Shown: positions 15,962-25,489 of the stretch, in pieces
How positions within the stretch are numbered: position 1 is the first letter of the stretch
How the letters are laid out: the number at the start of each line of letters is the position of its first letter
Assembly (NCBI GenBank): GCA_040877415.1
Contig: JBBDNV010000195.1
Location: 1 to 50,376 of the forward strand
Origin: JBBDNV01 sp040877415
GTDB lineage: Bacteria; Planctomycetota; Planctomycetia; Pirellulales; PALSA-1355
Reading direction: 5' to 3'
DNA: 50,376 bases
Made by a program: the position numbers and the translations under genes
The notes under the pieces: generated by a model
What the model saw: the letters and a program-made list of their open reading frames with translations, nothing else
Told to the model about the DNA's origin: nothing
The model's database searches: none

Positions 15962-17298
15962 CGGGCGGTTTCCTTTGGCGGGTACGCCGGATGCAAGACA
16001 AACCAATCGGCGATGTCGCGCGCCACGCGCTCGGCTCCCAGCTCGGTGAAATGGCAATCGTCGTAAAACATGGCCGGATCGCCGTCCAGCTCCGACAAGT
16101 CGACCAGCTCGGCGCCGCGCTGGCGACACACGCGGCGGAGCAACTGGTTGAATCGATCCATGCCGGCGCGGAGCTGGCCGACCGAGAGAAATCGTCCGTC
16201 GCCCATCTGGCCGAACCACAACAGCGCGGCGTTTTCGGCGTCGAGATCGGGCCGCCACAACGCCGGTTGGGTGGCAAGGACGAGCCGCACGTTGCGCCCG
16301 CGGGCGGCGTCGACGAGTTCGTTAAGCTCGCGTTCAAATCGGTCGAGACCGTCGGTCAGGTCCGGCTCGGCATTGTCGATCCGGGCCGCCTGGCGCACGG
16401 CCCGCCGCCGCGAATAGACCGTTCCGCCGGTGTCTTCGACCAACGTGTCGACGGCGGTGATTCGCGACGCGAGGGTTCGGGCCAGTTGCCGGACGTTGGA
16501 ATGCGTCCACACGGGCGGGGCCGGCTGCGGCCCCAACAGACACGTCATGAAATCATTCATGCCGGCTTGCACCACCAGGCAATCGAGCTCGTCGACCAGC
16601 GGCGACTGCTCGACGAATCGCAGGTGCTCGCGCATGCGGAAGCCGGGAATGCCGATGTTGCCGACCCAGTATTCGTGGGCCGGATCGTCGCCGTGCAAAC
16701 GGGTGGCGAGCAATTGCGGCCAGCTTTTGGCGTCGTCCAGATAGGTACACGCCGTGGAGCTGCCACCCACGCACAAGATGCGATAGGCCTCGCGGCGCGC
16801 GGGCGGATTGGTGCCGCGAACGCCCCAGTCGTTGTAGTTGGCCGTGGCCTCGGGCCCGACGCCGCGCAGGATCTGGGGATTGGGTCGATGCACCATCGTT
16901 ATTCCGGGCCGCCAGCAGTGAAACGGATCGCCGATATGGGCCAAAGCCGCGCCGACGGCCCATTCGCCCACCAGCCACGCGAAACAAACGCTCGCGGCCA
17001 GCGCGATCAATTTCGCGCCGCACCGCGCGTAGAACCGCCGGCCGGCCGGCAGCACGAGCGGCGCCGTGACGCCAGCGAGCCACGCGGCGACGCCAATGAG
17101 CACAAGCGCGTCGATGCGAAATCTGGGTTGCCAGCCGCGCGCAAACGCGAGTGCCGCGTCGCCGGCCAGCACCAGCGCCGGCAGGGCAACGGCCAGGTAG
17201 CCCCAGACCCAGCGACGGCTGACGGCCGGGCCGCGATTTTCGCCGGGCAGGTCGGCGGCGGCCGGAGCCTTCGAGATTACGCGCGGTTCTGCAGACAT
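15958..17298 (-). CDS. membrane-anchored SGNH/GDSL hydrolase family protein
   Basis: 446 aa. Three hydrophobic segments lie in the first 125 residues (WVWGYLAVALPALVLAG, LVLIGVAAWLAGVTAPLVL, LIALAASVCFAWLVG), then the SGNH domain follows: block I CVGGSSTAC (Ser nucleophile), block II NIGIPGF, block III VQAGMNDF (Gly/Asn) and block V YDDCHFTELG (Asp, His). All catalytic residues are present. Such proteins in glycan loci remove or transfer O-acetyl groups on the polymer outside or across the membrane. It overlaps the DegT gene by 22 bp and the sugar transferase by 4 bp. Confidence 0.85.
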   Translation of the reverse strand: MSAEPRVISKAPAAADLPGENRGPAVSRRWVWGYLAVALPALVLAGDAALAFARGWQPRFRIDALVLIGVAAWLAGVTAPLVLPAGRRFYARCGAKLIALAASVCFAWLVGEWAVGAALAHIGDPFHCWRPGITMVHRPNPQILRGVGPEATANYNDWGVRGTNPPARREAYRILCVGGSSTACTYLDDAKSWPQLLATRLHGDDPAHEYWVGNIGIPGFRMREHLRFVEQSPLVDELDCLVVQAGMNDFMTCLLGPQPAPPVWTHSNVRQLARTLASRITAVDTLVEDTGGTVYSRRRAVRQAARIDNAEPDLTDGLDRFERELNELVDAARGRNVRLVLATQPALWRPDLDAENAALLWFGQMGDGRFLSVGQLRAGMDRFNQLLRRVCRQRGAELVDLSELDGDPAMFYDDCHFTELGAERVARDIADWFVLHPAYPPKETAR

Positions 17299-18539
17299 AG
17301 ATCACGAACCACCCGGGCAACGTAGTCCCGCTCCGAGTCCTCCATGCCGGGAAACAGCGGCAAGCTGACAAGCCGCTGCCAGAGCGGCGTGGCAACGGGG
17401 AACTCCTGGGGCCTCCAGCCAAATTTCTGGTAATAGGGGTGCAAGTGCAAGGGGCGCCAATGGACCGAACAACCGACGCCCGCGTCGCGCAGCCGGTCGA
17501 AAAACGCGTTGCGGTCGATGCGCAGTTTTTCGAGCCGCAGGCGGATGGGGAACAAGTGCCAGGCATGGATCCGGTTTTCGGGAACGAGCGGCAGCTCGAC
17601 GGCGTCCACGTCGGCCAGGGCCTTCACATACCAACGCGCAAGTTGCTCGCGCTCGCCGCGCATTTCCTCGGCACGCTCCAACTGGTGTACGCCGATGGCC
17701 GCGGCGACGTCGGTGAGGTTGTACTTGTAGCCGGCCTCGATGATCTGGTAATCCCAGCTTCCGCCGCCCGTGTAACGTCCCCAGGCGTCGTGCGACAAGC
17801 CGTGCAGCGACATCATTCGCATCCGATCGGCCAACTGCTCGTCGCCGGTGACCGCCATCCCGCCTTCGCCGGTGGTAATCGTTTTGTTGGCATAGAAGGA
17901 AAAGCAACTGACCGCCGAAGTGCCTTCGCCGCATCGCTGCCAGGAGTCGCCGGCGCGGGCGCGCCAAGCGGCCGGAAACGCATGGGCCGCGTCTTCCACG
18001 ATCCACAGGCCGTGCCGGTGGGCGAACTCGTGCAAACGGGCGACGTCCATCATCAGGCCGCCAACGTGCACCGGAATGATGCCCACGACTTTTGGCTTTC
18101 CCCCGGCGGCCGCGGCGATCTGGCCGGAGGCGACGAGCGCGATTTTGCGCTCGGCGTCGTCCAGATCCATGTTCAATGAGTGCGGATCACAGTCGACCAG
18201 GACCGGAACGCCGCCCAGATAACGGACGATTTCGGCGGTGGCCGCGAACGTCATGGTCGGCACCAGCACGGCCTCGCCGGGCGAAAGTCTCAGCGCGTCG
18301 ACCGCCAGGTGGAGCGCGGCGGTGCAGGAATTGACCGCCACGGCATGGCGGCCGCCGACGGCCGCGGCAAATTCCTGCTCGAAGCGCTTCGTGATCGGAC
18401 CGCTCGTGAGCCAGCCGGAACGCAGGCAAGCCGCGACCTCGGCGATTTCCGCCTCGCCAATCGAGGGCCGAAAGAAGGGAACGTTCATCGTCGGGGGCTC
18501 GCTCGGCACGGCGGAACTTCGGGTCGACGGTTTAGTCAT
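17277..18539 (-). CDS. DegT/DnrJ/EryC1/StrS aminotransferase
   Basis: 420 aa, PLP-dependent fold-type I sugar aminotransferase that converts a keto-sugar nucleotide to an amino sugar. Motifs: NSCTAALHLAVDAL, VPTMTFAATAEIVRYLGG, VEDAAHAFPA (the Asp contacts the PLP nitrogen), the Schiff-base Lys in SFYANKTITTGEGG, and GYKYNLTDVAAAIG. The expected substrate is a 4-keto (or 3-keto) UDP-sugar; the only 4,6-dehydratase in the window is the CapD-type gene at the operon's start. It could serve nonulosonic acid synthesis (LegC-like) or make a 4-amino sugar for the formyltransferase-like protein. It overlaps the neighbours on both sides (8 and 22 bp). Confidence 0.93.
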   Translation of the reverse strand: MTKPSTRSSAVPSEPPTMNVPFFRPSIGEAEIAEVAACLRSGWLTSGPITKRFEQEFAAAVGGRHAVAVNSCTAALHLAVDALRLSPGEAVLVPTMTFAATAEIVRYLGGVPVLVDCDPHSLNMDLDDAERKIALVASGQIAAAAGGKPKVVGIIPVHVGGLMMDVARLHEFAHRHGLWIVEDAAHAFPAAWRARAGDSWQRCGEGTSAVSCFSFYANKTITTGEGGMAVTGDEQLADRMRMMSLHGLSHDAWGRYTGGGSWDYQIIEAGYKYNLTDVAAAIGVHQLERAEEMRGEREQLARWYVKALADVDAVELPLVPENRIHAWHLFPIRLRLEKLRIDRNAFFDRLRDAGVGCSVHWRPLHLHPYYQKFGWRPQEFPVATPLWQRLVSLPLFPGMEDSERDYVARVVRDLCLQNRA

Positions 18540-19416
18540 GATCGATTGCGCCTAAAGTGTCCACCGAAAAATCGGGCCAGTGGCGGCCGTCGACCAGGTC
18601 GACCATCGGGCAGCCGCCGAATTGCCCGACGAGGCGCACGAAACGCGCCCTGAACCGGCCGCGGCCCAAACCCTGGTGCAGGCGGACCTTGAGCGGGAGC
18701 TTCAAGGGGATTTCGGCGAACTCGCGGGCATCGAATTCATAGGGATGGCAGTAGAACACGAACGGTCGCGATCGCATCACGCGGCGCGCCAACCACCGTC
18801 CGGCCGGGCCGGGCAACAGCCGATGGTATCCGCCGCCCCCGACGGGCCAATTCTTGCCCCAGGCCCGATAACTGGCAATCGGAAACTCCAGAATGCTTTT
18901 TCCGCTTGCCAACAGGACGCGCGTCGGCCCGAGCGGCCAATCGGGAATGCCGTACCGCGGGCGCTTGACCGGGAAAATGCTGGAATCGTAGTCGAATCCC
19001 TGTTCGGCCAGCACCTCCAGCGCCCACAGCGAATCGCGGACGATCGAAAAGTCGGGGGCCCGATAGCCGCGCACGCGCTTGCCGACGATCTGCTCCAACA
19101 GGTCCTTGCCGCGCTTTACGTCGGCGGCGAATTCATCGCGCGTCTGCTTGAAAATCTCGACGTGCCCGTAGCCGTGGCTGGCCACTTCGTGTCCGGCGGC
19201 GTCGATTTCGCGCACCAATTCGGGAAACCGCTCGGCCAGCTTGCCCAGGACGAACATCGTGGCGCGGATGCCGACTTGGGACAATAGCGCCAGGAGCCGG
19301 CGCGTGTTGTCGGCCGCGCGGCGGGTGATCGGCAAGTCGCGGTCCCAAGTCGACTGCGGCCAGTCCTCGACGTCGATGCTGATGATGGGCGGCGCGTAGT
19401 TCAGGGTGCCGGGCAT
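18532..19416 (-). CDS. polysaccharide deacetylase with DUF3473-like C-terminus
   Basis: 294 aa, NodB-homology carbohydrate esterase (CE4-like). Motif 1 IISIDVEDW (Asp15/Glu-Asp), motif 2 ASHGYGHVEI with the two metal His residues, motif 3 GYRAPDFSI, and motif 4 near the C-terminus, FVFYCHPYEFD with the catalytic His. The order and the C-terminal segment match the XrtA/PEP-CTERM-associated polysaccharide deacetylases that occur in EPS loci. No signal peptide is visible, so it may act on cytoplasmic or lipid-linked intermediates. No exosortase was found in the window. Confidence 0.9.
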   Translation of the reverse strand: MPGTLNYAPPIISIDVEDWPQSTWDRDLPITRRAADNTRRLLALLSQVGIRATMFVLGKLAERFPELVREIDAAGHEVASHGYGHVEIFKQTRDEFAADVKRGKDLLEQIVGKRVRGYRAPDFSIVRDSLWALEVLAEQGFDYDSSIFPVKRPRYGIPDWPLGPTRVLLASGKSILEFPIASYRAWGKNWPVGGGGYHRLLPGPAGRWLARRVMRSRPFVFYCHPYEFDAREFAEIPLKLPLKVRLHQGLGRGRFRARFVRLVGQFGGCPMVDLVDGRHWPDFSVDTLGAIDHD

Positions 19417-19461
19417 ACGTGCGGGTGGGCCTGTGGCGATTGGTTCATCGGCCGATTCTCG

Positions 19462-20541
19462 TTACCGACTCAATGCAGACATCGATCCGCCCGGATCCCA
19501 GGCGCGGGGATAGACAATCGCCGCCACGAAACCCCAGGACAGACCCAGGGCATAAGAGAAATGCATGATCACGAGCGCCAAGGGCACCAGGCTGGCCACG
19601 ACCAGGCCGGTGCGGGGGGCGACCGACAGCCCGATCAGCAAAAGCGCCGCGAGATAAACGAACGGCAAAGTGAAGGCCACGAGCGGTTGCTCGAGCCAAA
19701 GGCCGACCATCAACAGCACGAACATCGTGAGGAAGAACAGCGAGGGCACGACCTGGCGCCCCGTGGTCGGCCGCTTGTGTTTGCGAATCATCGGAATCCG
19801 CCAGAAGCTGTACTGGAAGTATTGTCGGAACAGCTTGCGCGGCGTATCGCGCACAAAATACGCGTAGCGCACGCGGGGCGAGATGAACACCTTGCCGCCC
19901 GCCTGGTTGACGCGAAAGCAGAACTCGTCATCCTGGTTGCGCACCAGCGCTTCGTCGAAATTTCCGATGCGGTCGAACACCCAGCCACGGACCGCGGGAA
20001 ACGCCGCTTCCTCGGCGTAGCCTTCATAATCGGCGAACCGATGGTAGGCCATGCCCACGCCAAAACGGCTCGACATGGCGGCCGCGGCGGCCCTGGCAAA
20101 CCGGTTGCGGCCGGAGTGCACGATGGGCCCGCCCACGACCCAGGCCTCGGGATGCTCGGCGAACAGCGCGATGTTCTGCCGGATAAAATCGGGGGCGATT
20201 TCGGCATGGCCGTCGAGACGAATCACGATCTCGCCCTTGGCCTGCGCGATGCCCGCGTTCAGGCCCGTCGGCACGATGCGGCCCGGATTGTCGATCATCC
20301 GCACTTGCGGATGCACGTGGGCGATTTCGGTCACGATCTGGCGCGTGCCGTCGTTGGACATGCCGTCGGCCACGATGATCTCCACGCGGTCGGCCGGATA
20401 GTCCTGGGAAAACAGCGATTCAAGCGCACAGGCGATGAAACCGGCCTCGTTGCGGATCGGCATCACCACGGAGACGAACGGCAATTGCTCGCCGGTCGTC
20501 GCGTCGGCCGTGATTGCGCTTTGGACAGTCTTTTGTCGCAT
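19462..20541 (-). CDS. membrane-associated family 2 glycosyltransferase
   Basis: 359 aa from the ATG at 20541 (a GTG two codons upstream is possible). The GT-A domain covers residues 20-245: FVSVVMPIRNEAGFI, IIVADGMSNDGT, VIRLDGHAEIAPDF (the DxH-type metal site) and RNQDDEFCFR (ED-like catalytic residues). The C-terminal third has about three hydrophobic helices (SLFFLTMFVLLMVGLWLEQP and onward). This layout is typical of exosortase-type EPS glycosyltransferases with succinoglycan-ExoA similarity, adding one sugar to the lipid-linked repeat at the membrane. Confidence 0.9.
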   Translation of the reverse strand: MRQKTVQSAITADATTGEQLPFVSVVMPIRNEAGFIACALESLFSQDYPADRVEIIVADGMSNDGTRQIVTEIAHVHPQVRMIDNPGRIVPTGLNAGIAQAKGEIVIRLDGHAEIAPDFIRQNIALFAEHPEAWVVGGPIVHSGRNRFARAAAAAMSSRFGVGMAYHRFADYEGYAEEAAFPAVRGWVFDRIGNFDEALVRNQDDEFCFRVNQAGGKVFISPRVRYAYFVRDTPRKLFRQYFQYSFWRIPMIRKHKRPTTGRQVVPSLFFLTMFVLLMVGLWLEQPLVAFTLPFVYLAALLLIGLSVAPRTGLVVASLVPLALVIMHFSYALGLSWGFVAAIVYPRAWDPGGSMSALSR

Positions 20542-20555
20542 CGTCACGATCGGAG

Positions 20556-22391
20556 TCAGCTCAAACTGAATCGACGCAGCCAGCGATCCAAAAGCACGAT
20601 TCGAAACAGTGCCTCATGGTCTTCAAGCGACGTACCGGACGATTGGCGAACGCGCCGGGCCAACTGCCGGGCGGCGCGTGGGAGAGTGAACTGCCAGGCC
20701 GGCGAATCGCCGGCAATCACCGTGTCGACCAAGGGCGCCAGCGGACCGGTCAACCAGCGTCCTTGCGGCGTCTCGAATCCGATCTTGCTTCGCCGCCTGA
20801 GTATTTCCGGCGGCACCAATCCCTCCAACCCGCGCCGCAGCGGCTCCTTTGTCCAACCCCGATCGTAGAGCACTCCCGGAGCAAAGGACAGGCACAGCTC
20901 GATGAGCGTGTGATCGAGAAACGGGTAGCGCCCTTCGACGGAAAATGCCATGAAGTTTCGATCGTCCCACTTGAGCAAGCGCGGCAGGAACAGCTCGCGA
21001 ATCTCATACACGCGCCACTGTCGCGCGGTCATGCGCGCGGCCTCGTCGAGCGGACCGCGAGCTTCCGGTTGGGCACGGCGCCGGTCGAGAAATCGCTTAA
21101 ACATCCTGGGCACCTGCCGCACCAGTTCCGGATTTCCACCGGGCAGCAACGCACCGCCAAAATGGGCCGCCGTCTGGAGCAGATGAAAATGCCGGGCCAG
21201 CCGCTGCAAGTGCACGAAGTAGCATTGCCAATAGCCCGAGAGGACTTCGTCCCCGCCCTGCCCGTTCAGCGTGACCGGAACGCCGGCCTGGCGCGTGAGC
21301 CTGGCGACGGCGTACCCGGCGTATTGCGACAGCGAGCCGACCGGCTCATCGTGCTTCCAGACAAAATCATCCAGGTCCGCCAGAAACGTGTCGGCGTCGG
21401 GAACGACGAAGTGGGGCTCGACAGGCATGTACGCCAACACCCGGTCGACAAACGACCGCTCGTCGATCGGATCGTCCGGAAAGATGACGCTGAACGTGTT
21501 CAGCGCCCCCTTGGGGCCTTCACCGTTTTCCAGCGACGTGACGCAGCCGGCCACGGCGCTCGAATCCAGTCCGCCCGACAGCGCGCAGCCCACGGGCACG
21601 TCGCTGCGCATGTGCAACCGGACCGAGTCGCGGAGCGTGGCCCGAAACAGTTGGGCGGCTTCCTCGGGTCGCGTAACGGTTTCCTGGACGCGTTCGGGAA
21701 ACCAATAGGGTTCGCTCGGGGCCAGCTCGAGCGTATCCAGATTCAGCCGCCGGAAGGTGCCGGCCGGCACGGGCAGCACGCCGGCAAAAAAAGTCGTACG
21801 GCTGTCCTCGTAACCGGTGGCCAGGTAGCGGCGCACGGCCACTTCGTCGGCGCGGAAGGGACCCCGCGGCAGTTCGCCAAACTGCTTGATTTCCGAGGCG
21901 ACGGCCAACAGTCCCGATCGCCGACTTATGTACAGCGGCTTGATGCCCATGCGATCGCGCGAGAGGACGGCCGTCCGCCGGGGCAAGTCCACCAGGACCA
22001 GCCCCCACATGCCGCGAAACCTCCGGAAGCAGTCAGTGCCCCACTCGTCGTATGCCGCCAGGATGACTTCGCTGTCGGAGTGCGAGCGGAAGTTGTGGCC
22101 GAGCCGCTCCAGCTCGCGCCGCAATTCGATGTAGTTGTAAACCTCGCCGTTGTAAGTCAGCCACAGGCGGTCACGGTAAACCATGGGCTGCCGGCCGGCC
22201 TCGCTCAGATCGATAATCGACAAGCGGCGGTGACCCAGCGCGACTCGCCACGCCGCGTCCGGCTCGAGCGACAAGTATTCCGCGCCCGAACCGTCCGGAC
22301 CGCGATGCGCGACCATGTCGGTCATGGCCGCGAGGGTTCCGTCGGGAACCTCGACGCCGGGAAGCCGAACGATGGCGACGATACCGCACAT
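20556..22391 (-). CDS. asnB: asparagine synthase-type glutamine amidotransferase (first copy)
   Basis: 611 aa. The N-terminal Ntn glutaminase domain starts with the catalytic Cys2 (MCGIVAIVRL), with HRRLSIIDLS, YNGEVYNY and RDRMGIKPLY. The C-terminal ATP-pyrophosphatase domain has the PP-loop LSGGLDSS at 271-278 and NGQGGDEVLSGY. All active-site motifs are present. The standard product is asparagine, but in glycan operons such enzymes (WbpS-like, or the XrtA-associated amidotransferases) convert a uronic acid carboxyl to a uronamide. The operon context and a second copy at 35766 favour glycan amidation. Confidence 0.92.
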   Translation of the reverse strand: MCGIVAIVRLPGVEVPDGTLAAMTDMVAHRGPDGSGAEYLSLEPDAAWRVALGHRRLSIIDLSEAGRQPMVYRDRLWLTYNGEVYNYIELRRELERLGHNFRSHSDSEVILAAYDEWGTDCFRRFRGMWGLVLVDLPRRTAVLSRDRMGIKPLYISRRSGLLAVASEIKQFGELPRGPFRADEVAVRRYLATGYEDSRTTFFAGVLPVPAGTFRRLNLDTLELAPSEPYWFPERVQETVTRPEEAAQLFRATLRDSVRLHMRSDVPVGCALSGGLDSSAVAGCVTSLENGEGPKGALNTFSVIFPDDPIDERSFVDRVLAYMPVEPHFVVPDADTFLADLDDFVWKHDEPVGSLSQYAGYAVARLTRQAGVPVTLNGQGGDEVLSGYWQCYFVHLQRLARHFHLLQTAAHFGGALLPGGNPELVRQVPRMFKRFLDRRRAQPEARGPLDEAARMTARQWRVYEIRELFLPRLLKWDDRNFMAFSVEGRYPFLDHTLIELCLSFAPGVLYDRGWTKEPLRRGLEGLVPPEILRRRSKIGFETPQGRWLTGPLAPLVDTVIAGDSPAWQFTLPRAARQLARRVRQSSGTSLEDHEALFRIVLLDRWLRRFSLS

Positions 22392-22397
22392 GGATGG

Positions 22398-23618
22398 CTA
22401 GGAGTAAGCTCCTTCGGGGACGCGGCGGCCTCGACGATCGCGCTCGAGAATGGCGATTTCCTCGAGCAACTCCTCGACAAAACGCTCCAGGCTGCAAGCG
22501 CGGGCCGCGGCCATACCCTCGATAACGAGTTTCGTGCGCAGCGTTTCATCGGTCAAGACGCGCTCGATCGCGGCCGCCAGTGCCGGCGCGTCGCGCGGTT
22601 CGACGAGCAAACCATTCTTTTCGTGCTCGACCGATGACGGAATGCCGCCAGCCCGCGTGGCCACGACCGGACATCCGAACGCGCGGGCTTCGACCAGCGT
22701 TCGCGGGGTTCCTTCGGAGAGGCTCGGCATCACGAACAGGTCGTGGCTGCGGTACAGCTCGAAAAGGGGCTCTCCGAAATCGAGCATTCCGGTGACGGCG
22801 ATGTCGCTTCGAAAGGGACTGCCGGCGATGCGCTGGCGAACTCGCGCCTCGGCGTTGGTGACGCGATCGGAGCCACCCACCAAAGTGAGCTTAAGCGGCC
22901 GCGATTTGCGGAGCGTTTCGAAAGCGTCGAGCAAATAATCGATCCCTTTTTCCGGCCGCAGATAACCGACGAACAGGATCTTCGGCGGATCGCCCAGCGC
23001 GAGGTTTTCGCGGCCCCGCATCTCGCGCTCGTAAATGCACGAGGACACGACCACACGGCCGTGGCGGCAACCCAGCAGGTCCCACATCTGGCGGCCGTGC
23101 GTGGCGGCGCGCGTCATCGGCTCGGCGATCATGCGTCGGATCGTGGCGTTCGAATGGGCCGCAAACCGCAGCGCCAAGAGCTTCATCACGCCCCGGTAGT
23201 CGCTCGAAGCCGCGATGACCTCGTACGGATTGCCCACAACGTTCACCAGCTTCGGCGTCGAGAGCCCCAACAGGGCCCGATCAATCTGGAAGGGAACTCG
23301 CAGGAGCAGCACGTCGACGCTCTTGGCAAACCGCCGCAGGATGCGCCGCGTCTGGAAGGAATAGACTTGCGAGCGGATCACGCTAACGAGCGGCGGCAAC
23401 TCGACCACGTCCTCGGGCGGGATATTGACGACGTGATTCATGCCCGGCTGTCGTTCGGACAGGACCGGCACGCACAACCTGGTCCTGGGGACCAGCTCGC
23501 GAATGCGGTCCAGCACGCGGCCGATGGAGTGGTTGCAAACGACGCGGCCCTGGGCGTCGCGCGTGGCGACGACGCCCGACAGGACTCCGAGCCGCAAATC
23601 GGCGGAAGGCATGGCCAT
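22398..23618 (-). CDS. family 4 glycosyltransferase
   Basis: 406 aa, GT-B fold retaining glycosyltransferase. The C-terminal donor domain shows ILFVGYLRPEKGIDYLLDAF, LTLVGG, and the E-x7-E type signature in SLSEGTPRTLVEARAFGCPV followed by VATRAGGIP. The N-terminal domain is divergent, including a NHSIGRVLDRI segment. It adds a sugar of unknown identity to the lipid-linked repeat in the cytoplasm. It is four bases from the carbamoyltransferase stop and six from the amidotransferase start, so it is translationally linked to both. Confidence 0.92.
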   Translation of the reverse strand: MAMPSADLRLGVLSGVVATRDAQGRVVCNHSIGRVLDRIRELVPRTRLCVPVLSERQPGMNHVVNIPPEDVVELPPLVSVIRSQVYSFQTRRILRRFAKSVDVLLLRVPFQIDRALLGLSTPKLVNVVGNPYEVIAASSDYRGVMKLLALRFAAHSNATIRRMIAEPMTRAATHGRQMWDLLGCRHGRVVVSSCIYEREMRGRENLALGDPPKILFVGYLRPEKGIDYLLDAFETLRKSRPLKLTLVGGSDRVTNAEARVRQRIAGSPFRSDIAVTGMLDFGEPLFELYRSHDLFVMPSLSEGTPRTLVEARAFGCPVVATRAGGIPSSVEHEKNGLLVEPRDAPALAAAIERVLTDETLRTKLVIEGMAAARACSLERFVEELLEEIAILERDRRGRRVPEGAYS

Positions 23619-23622
23619 GGGT

Positions 23623-25350
23623 CTATGTTGAGCGATCGGGGGTGCCCGGGCAGGAGTTCTTGTGGACCAGGTAGTCGCCGAGCTGCAAGTACTCCAAGCC
23701 GCTCTCGCGCAGCACTTCGAGCGCGTCGGCGGCGGTGCGCACGATCGGAAAACCGTGCAAATTGAACGACGTGTTAAGAACCACTCCGCCGCCCGTGCGG
23801 CGTTCGAAAGCGTCGATAATGTCGTGCACCGGCGGGTTGTGCCGGCGCGAGAGGATTTGCGCGCGGCAGGTCAAGTCGGCGTTGTGCACGGCCGCGATCA
23901 ATTCGCGGAAATTCTCCTTCGTGTCGAAGGTCATCATCATGAACGGGCTGCGCAGGTTCTTGGGATTCTTGATGTAGTCGTGCTGGCGTTCTTCCTTGAT
24001 CATGGGCGCAAAGGGCATCCAGAAGTCGCGCTTCTTGACCATGCGATTGATCACGCGGACGACGTCCTGCGAGCGCGGGTCGGCCAGGATCGAGCGGTTG
24101 CCCAGCGCCCGGGCGCCGAATTCCATCGGCCCCGTGCAGCGCGCCACCGGGTGTCCCTTGACCAGCAAATGGGCCACGGCGTCGGCCATGTCCTGTGGGC
24201 GCTCGTAACAGAAGCCGCTTTTCTTTATCTCCGCCAGCACGTCGGTCTCTTCGGGCGCGTCGGCCAGGTAGAAATGCTCGAGCGATTTGACCGATTCATG
24301 GCCGAACCGCTGCGCGGCTTCCAGGTAATAGGCGCCGATCGAGAGCGTCTCATCGCCGCAGGAGGGAAACGCCTCGAACAACTCCACCTCCGGGAGCTCC
24401 GCGATCCGCTTGTTCGCCTTGACGTTCATGAACACGCCGCCGGCCGCCAGCACCTTGTGCGCGCCGGTGGCCCGCACCGCGTGCTGCACCCAGTCGCACA
24501 ACAGGTCCTCGGTAAACTTTTGCAGCCCCGCGCAGATATAGTCGAACCGCAGCCCGTACAGATCCTGTTGCAGCCGGCTGCCGAGAAAATCGGCGTGTCG
24601 GCGGGTGCCGCGTTCGAAGCCCAGACCGTCGGGGCGCAGGTGCAGATAGCGGCGGAAGATATTGGCCGTCTCCTCGGCCGCGCGCTCCGAGGCGTACGGG
24701 CCCATGCCCATCAGCTTATACTCGTGCTCCAGCGGCACGAACCCCATTCCATAGGTCACCCAACTGTAGACCGACCCCAGAGAGTCGCCCTGCTGAGTTT
24801 CGGCGATCTCGTCGCACCGGCCGCCGCCCCAGACGCGCACCGACGCGCAGATGTTGTCGCCCACTCCGTCGCACGTCAGCACCAGGTACTTTTCGTCGGT
24901 CGATTGCCGCAGGCCGTAGTAAGCCGTGGCGGCGTGCGCCTGGTGATGATGGTAGTGCGAAATGGTGGGATGGCCGAAGCCGGCCTCCGCCAGTAGCGCG
25001 CGCAACTTGTCTTGACCGTAGTCGGGATTAATGGCGAGGACCAACGGGATCGCCACTTGCTGCCGCAGACGGCCGGCCAACGTCGACTGCCGCCGGTACG
25101 CGTGAATCACGTCGTCGCGGCTGTGATAACGGCAGATGACCTGGTGGCCGCCGTAAGCAATGGCCAACAAATCGTCGGGCTTCGCGCCGACGCGGTCCAG
25201 GCAGGCCTGGATTGACAGCCGTGGAAACCCCCAGTAGTTCTTTTCGCGCGTGAGCCGCTCTTCTTGAATGGCGTAAACGATGCTCGATTCGTCGCCAATG
25301 CACACGCTGGCGTTGTGCCCGGCATGGATTCCAAGGATGTAACGTTTCAA
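23623..25350 (-). CDS. NodU/CmcH-type carbamoyltransferase
   Basis: 575 aa from a TTG start at 25350, chosen because AGGAG lies 9 bases upstream and the conserved N-terminus KRYILGIHAGHNASVCI follows; the open frame upstream is not protein-like. Transfers a carbamoyl group from carbamoyl phosphate, via carbamoyl-AMP, to a sugar hydroxyl. Domains: N-terminal Kae1-like (HHHQAHAATAYYG metal site, LTCDGVGDN, FPSCGDETLSIGA) and C-terminal YrdC-like (GPMEFGARALGNRSILADPR, PFAPM). The length is typical. It predicts O-carbamoyl decoration of the glycan. A 139-bp gap separates it from the upstream gene, the second largest in the operon. Confidence 0.93.
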   Translation of the reverse strand: MKRYILGIHAGHNASVCIGDESSIVYAIQEERLTREKNYWGFPRLSIQACLDRVGAKPDDLLAIAYGGHQVICRYHSRDDVIHAYRRQSTLAGRLRQQVAIPLVLAINPDYGQDKLRALLAEAGFGHPTISHYHHHQAHAATAYYGLRQSTDEKYLVLTCDGVGDNICASVRVWGGGRCDEIAETQQGDSLGSVYSWVTYGMGFVPLEHEYKLMGMGPYASERAAEETANIFRRYLHLRPDGLGFERGTRRHADFLGSRLQQDLYGLRFDYICAGLQKFTEDLLCDWVQHAVRATGAHKVLAAGGVFMNVKANKRIAELPEVELFEAFPSCGDETLSIGAYYLEAAQRFGHESVKSLEHFYLADAPEETDVLAEIKKSGFCYERPQDMADAVAHLLVKGHPVARCTGPMEFGARALGNRSILADPRSQDVVRVINRMVKKRDFWMPFAPMIKEERQHDYIKNPKNLRSPFMMMTFDTKENFRELIAAVHNADLTCRAQILSRRHNPPVHDIIDAFERRTGGGVVLNTSFNLHGFPIVRTAADALEVLRESGLEYLQLGDYLVHKNSCPGTPDRST

Positions 25351-25489
25351 CGGCGTGCTCTCCTGGCGCTCGACGAGCGGCGACCGCGTCTGGGCGGCGG
25401 ACAGGCGCCGTCCGGGCCCCCCTCGGGCGAGCTGCCGGCGAAGCGCCGGGAAACAGCGACTGAGACGAGGTGAATGCTCATCAGTGCTT

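Noticed and set aside
18532..22391. XrtA/PEP-CTERM exosortase locus
   Set aside because: The deacetylase, ExoA-like GT2 and amidotransferase are similar to those of exosortase loci, but no exosortase, PrsK/PrsR or PEP-CTERM protein was found in the window.
20514..22637. 707-codon open frame on the plus strand opposite the first amidotransferase
   Set aside because: It is antisense to a complete AsnB-type gene with all motifs, and the product is low-complexity and basic.
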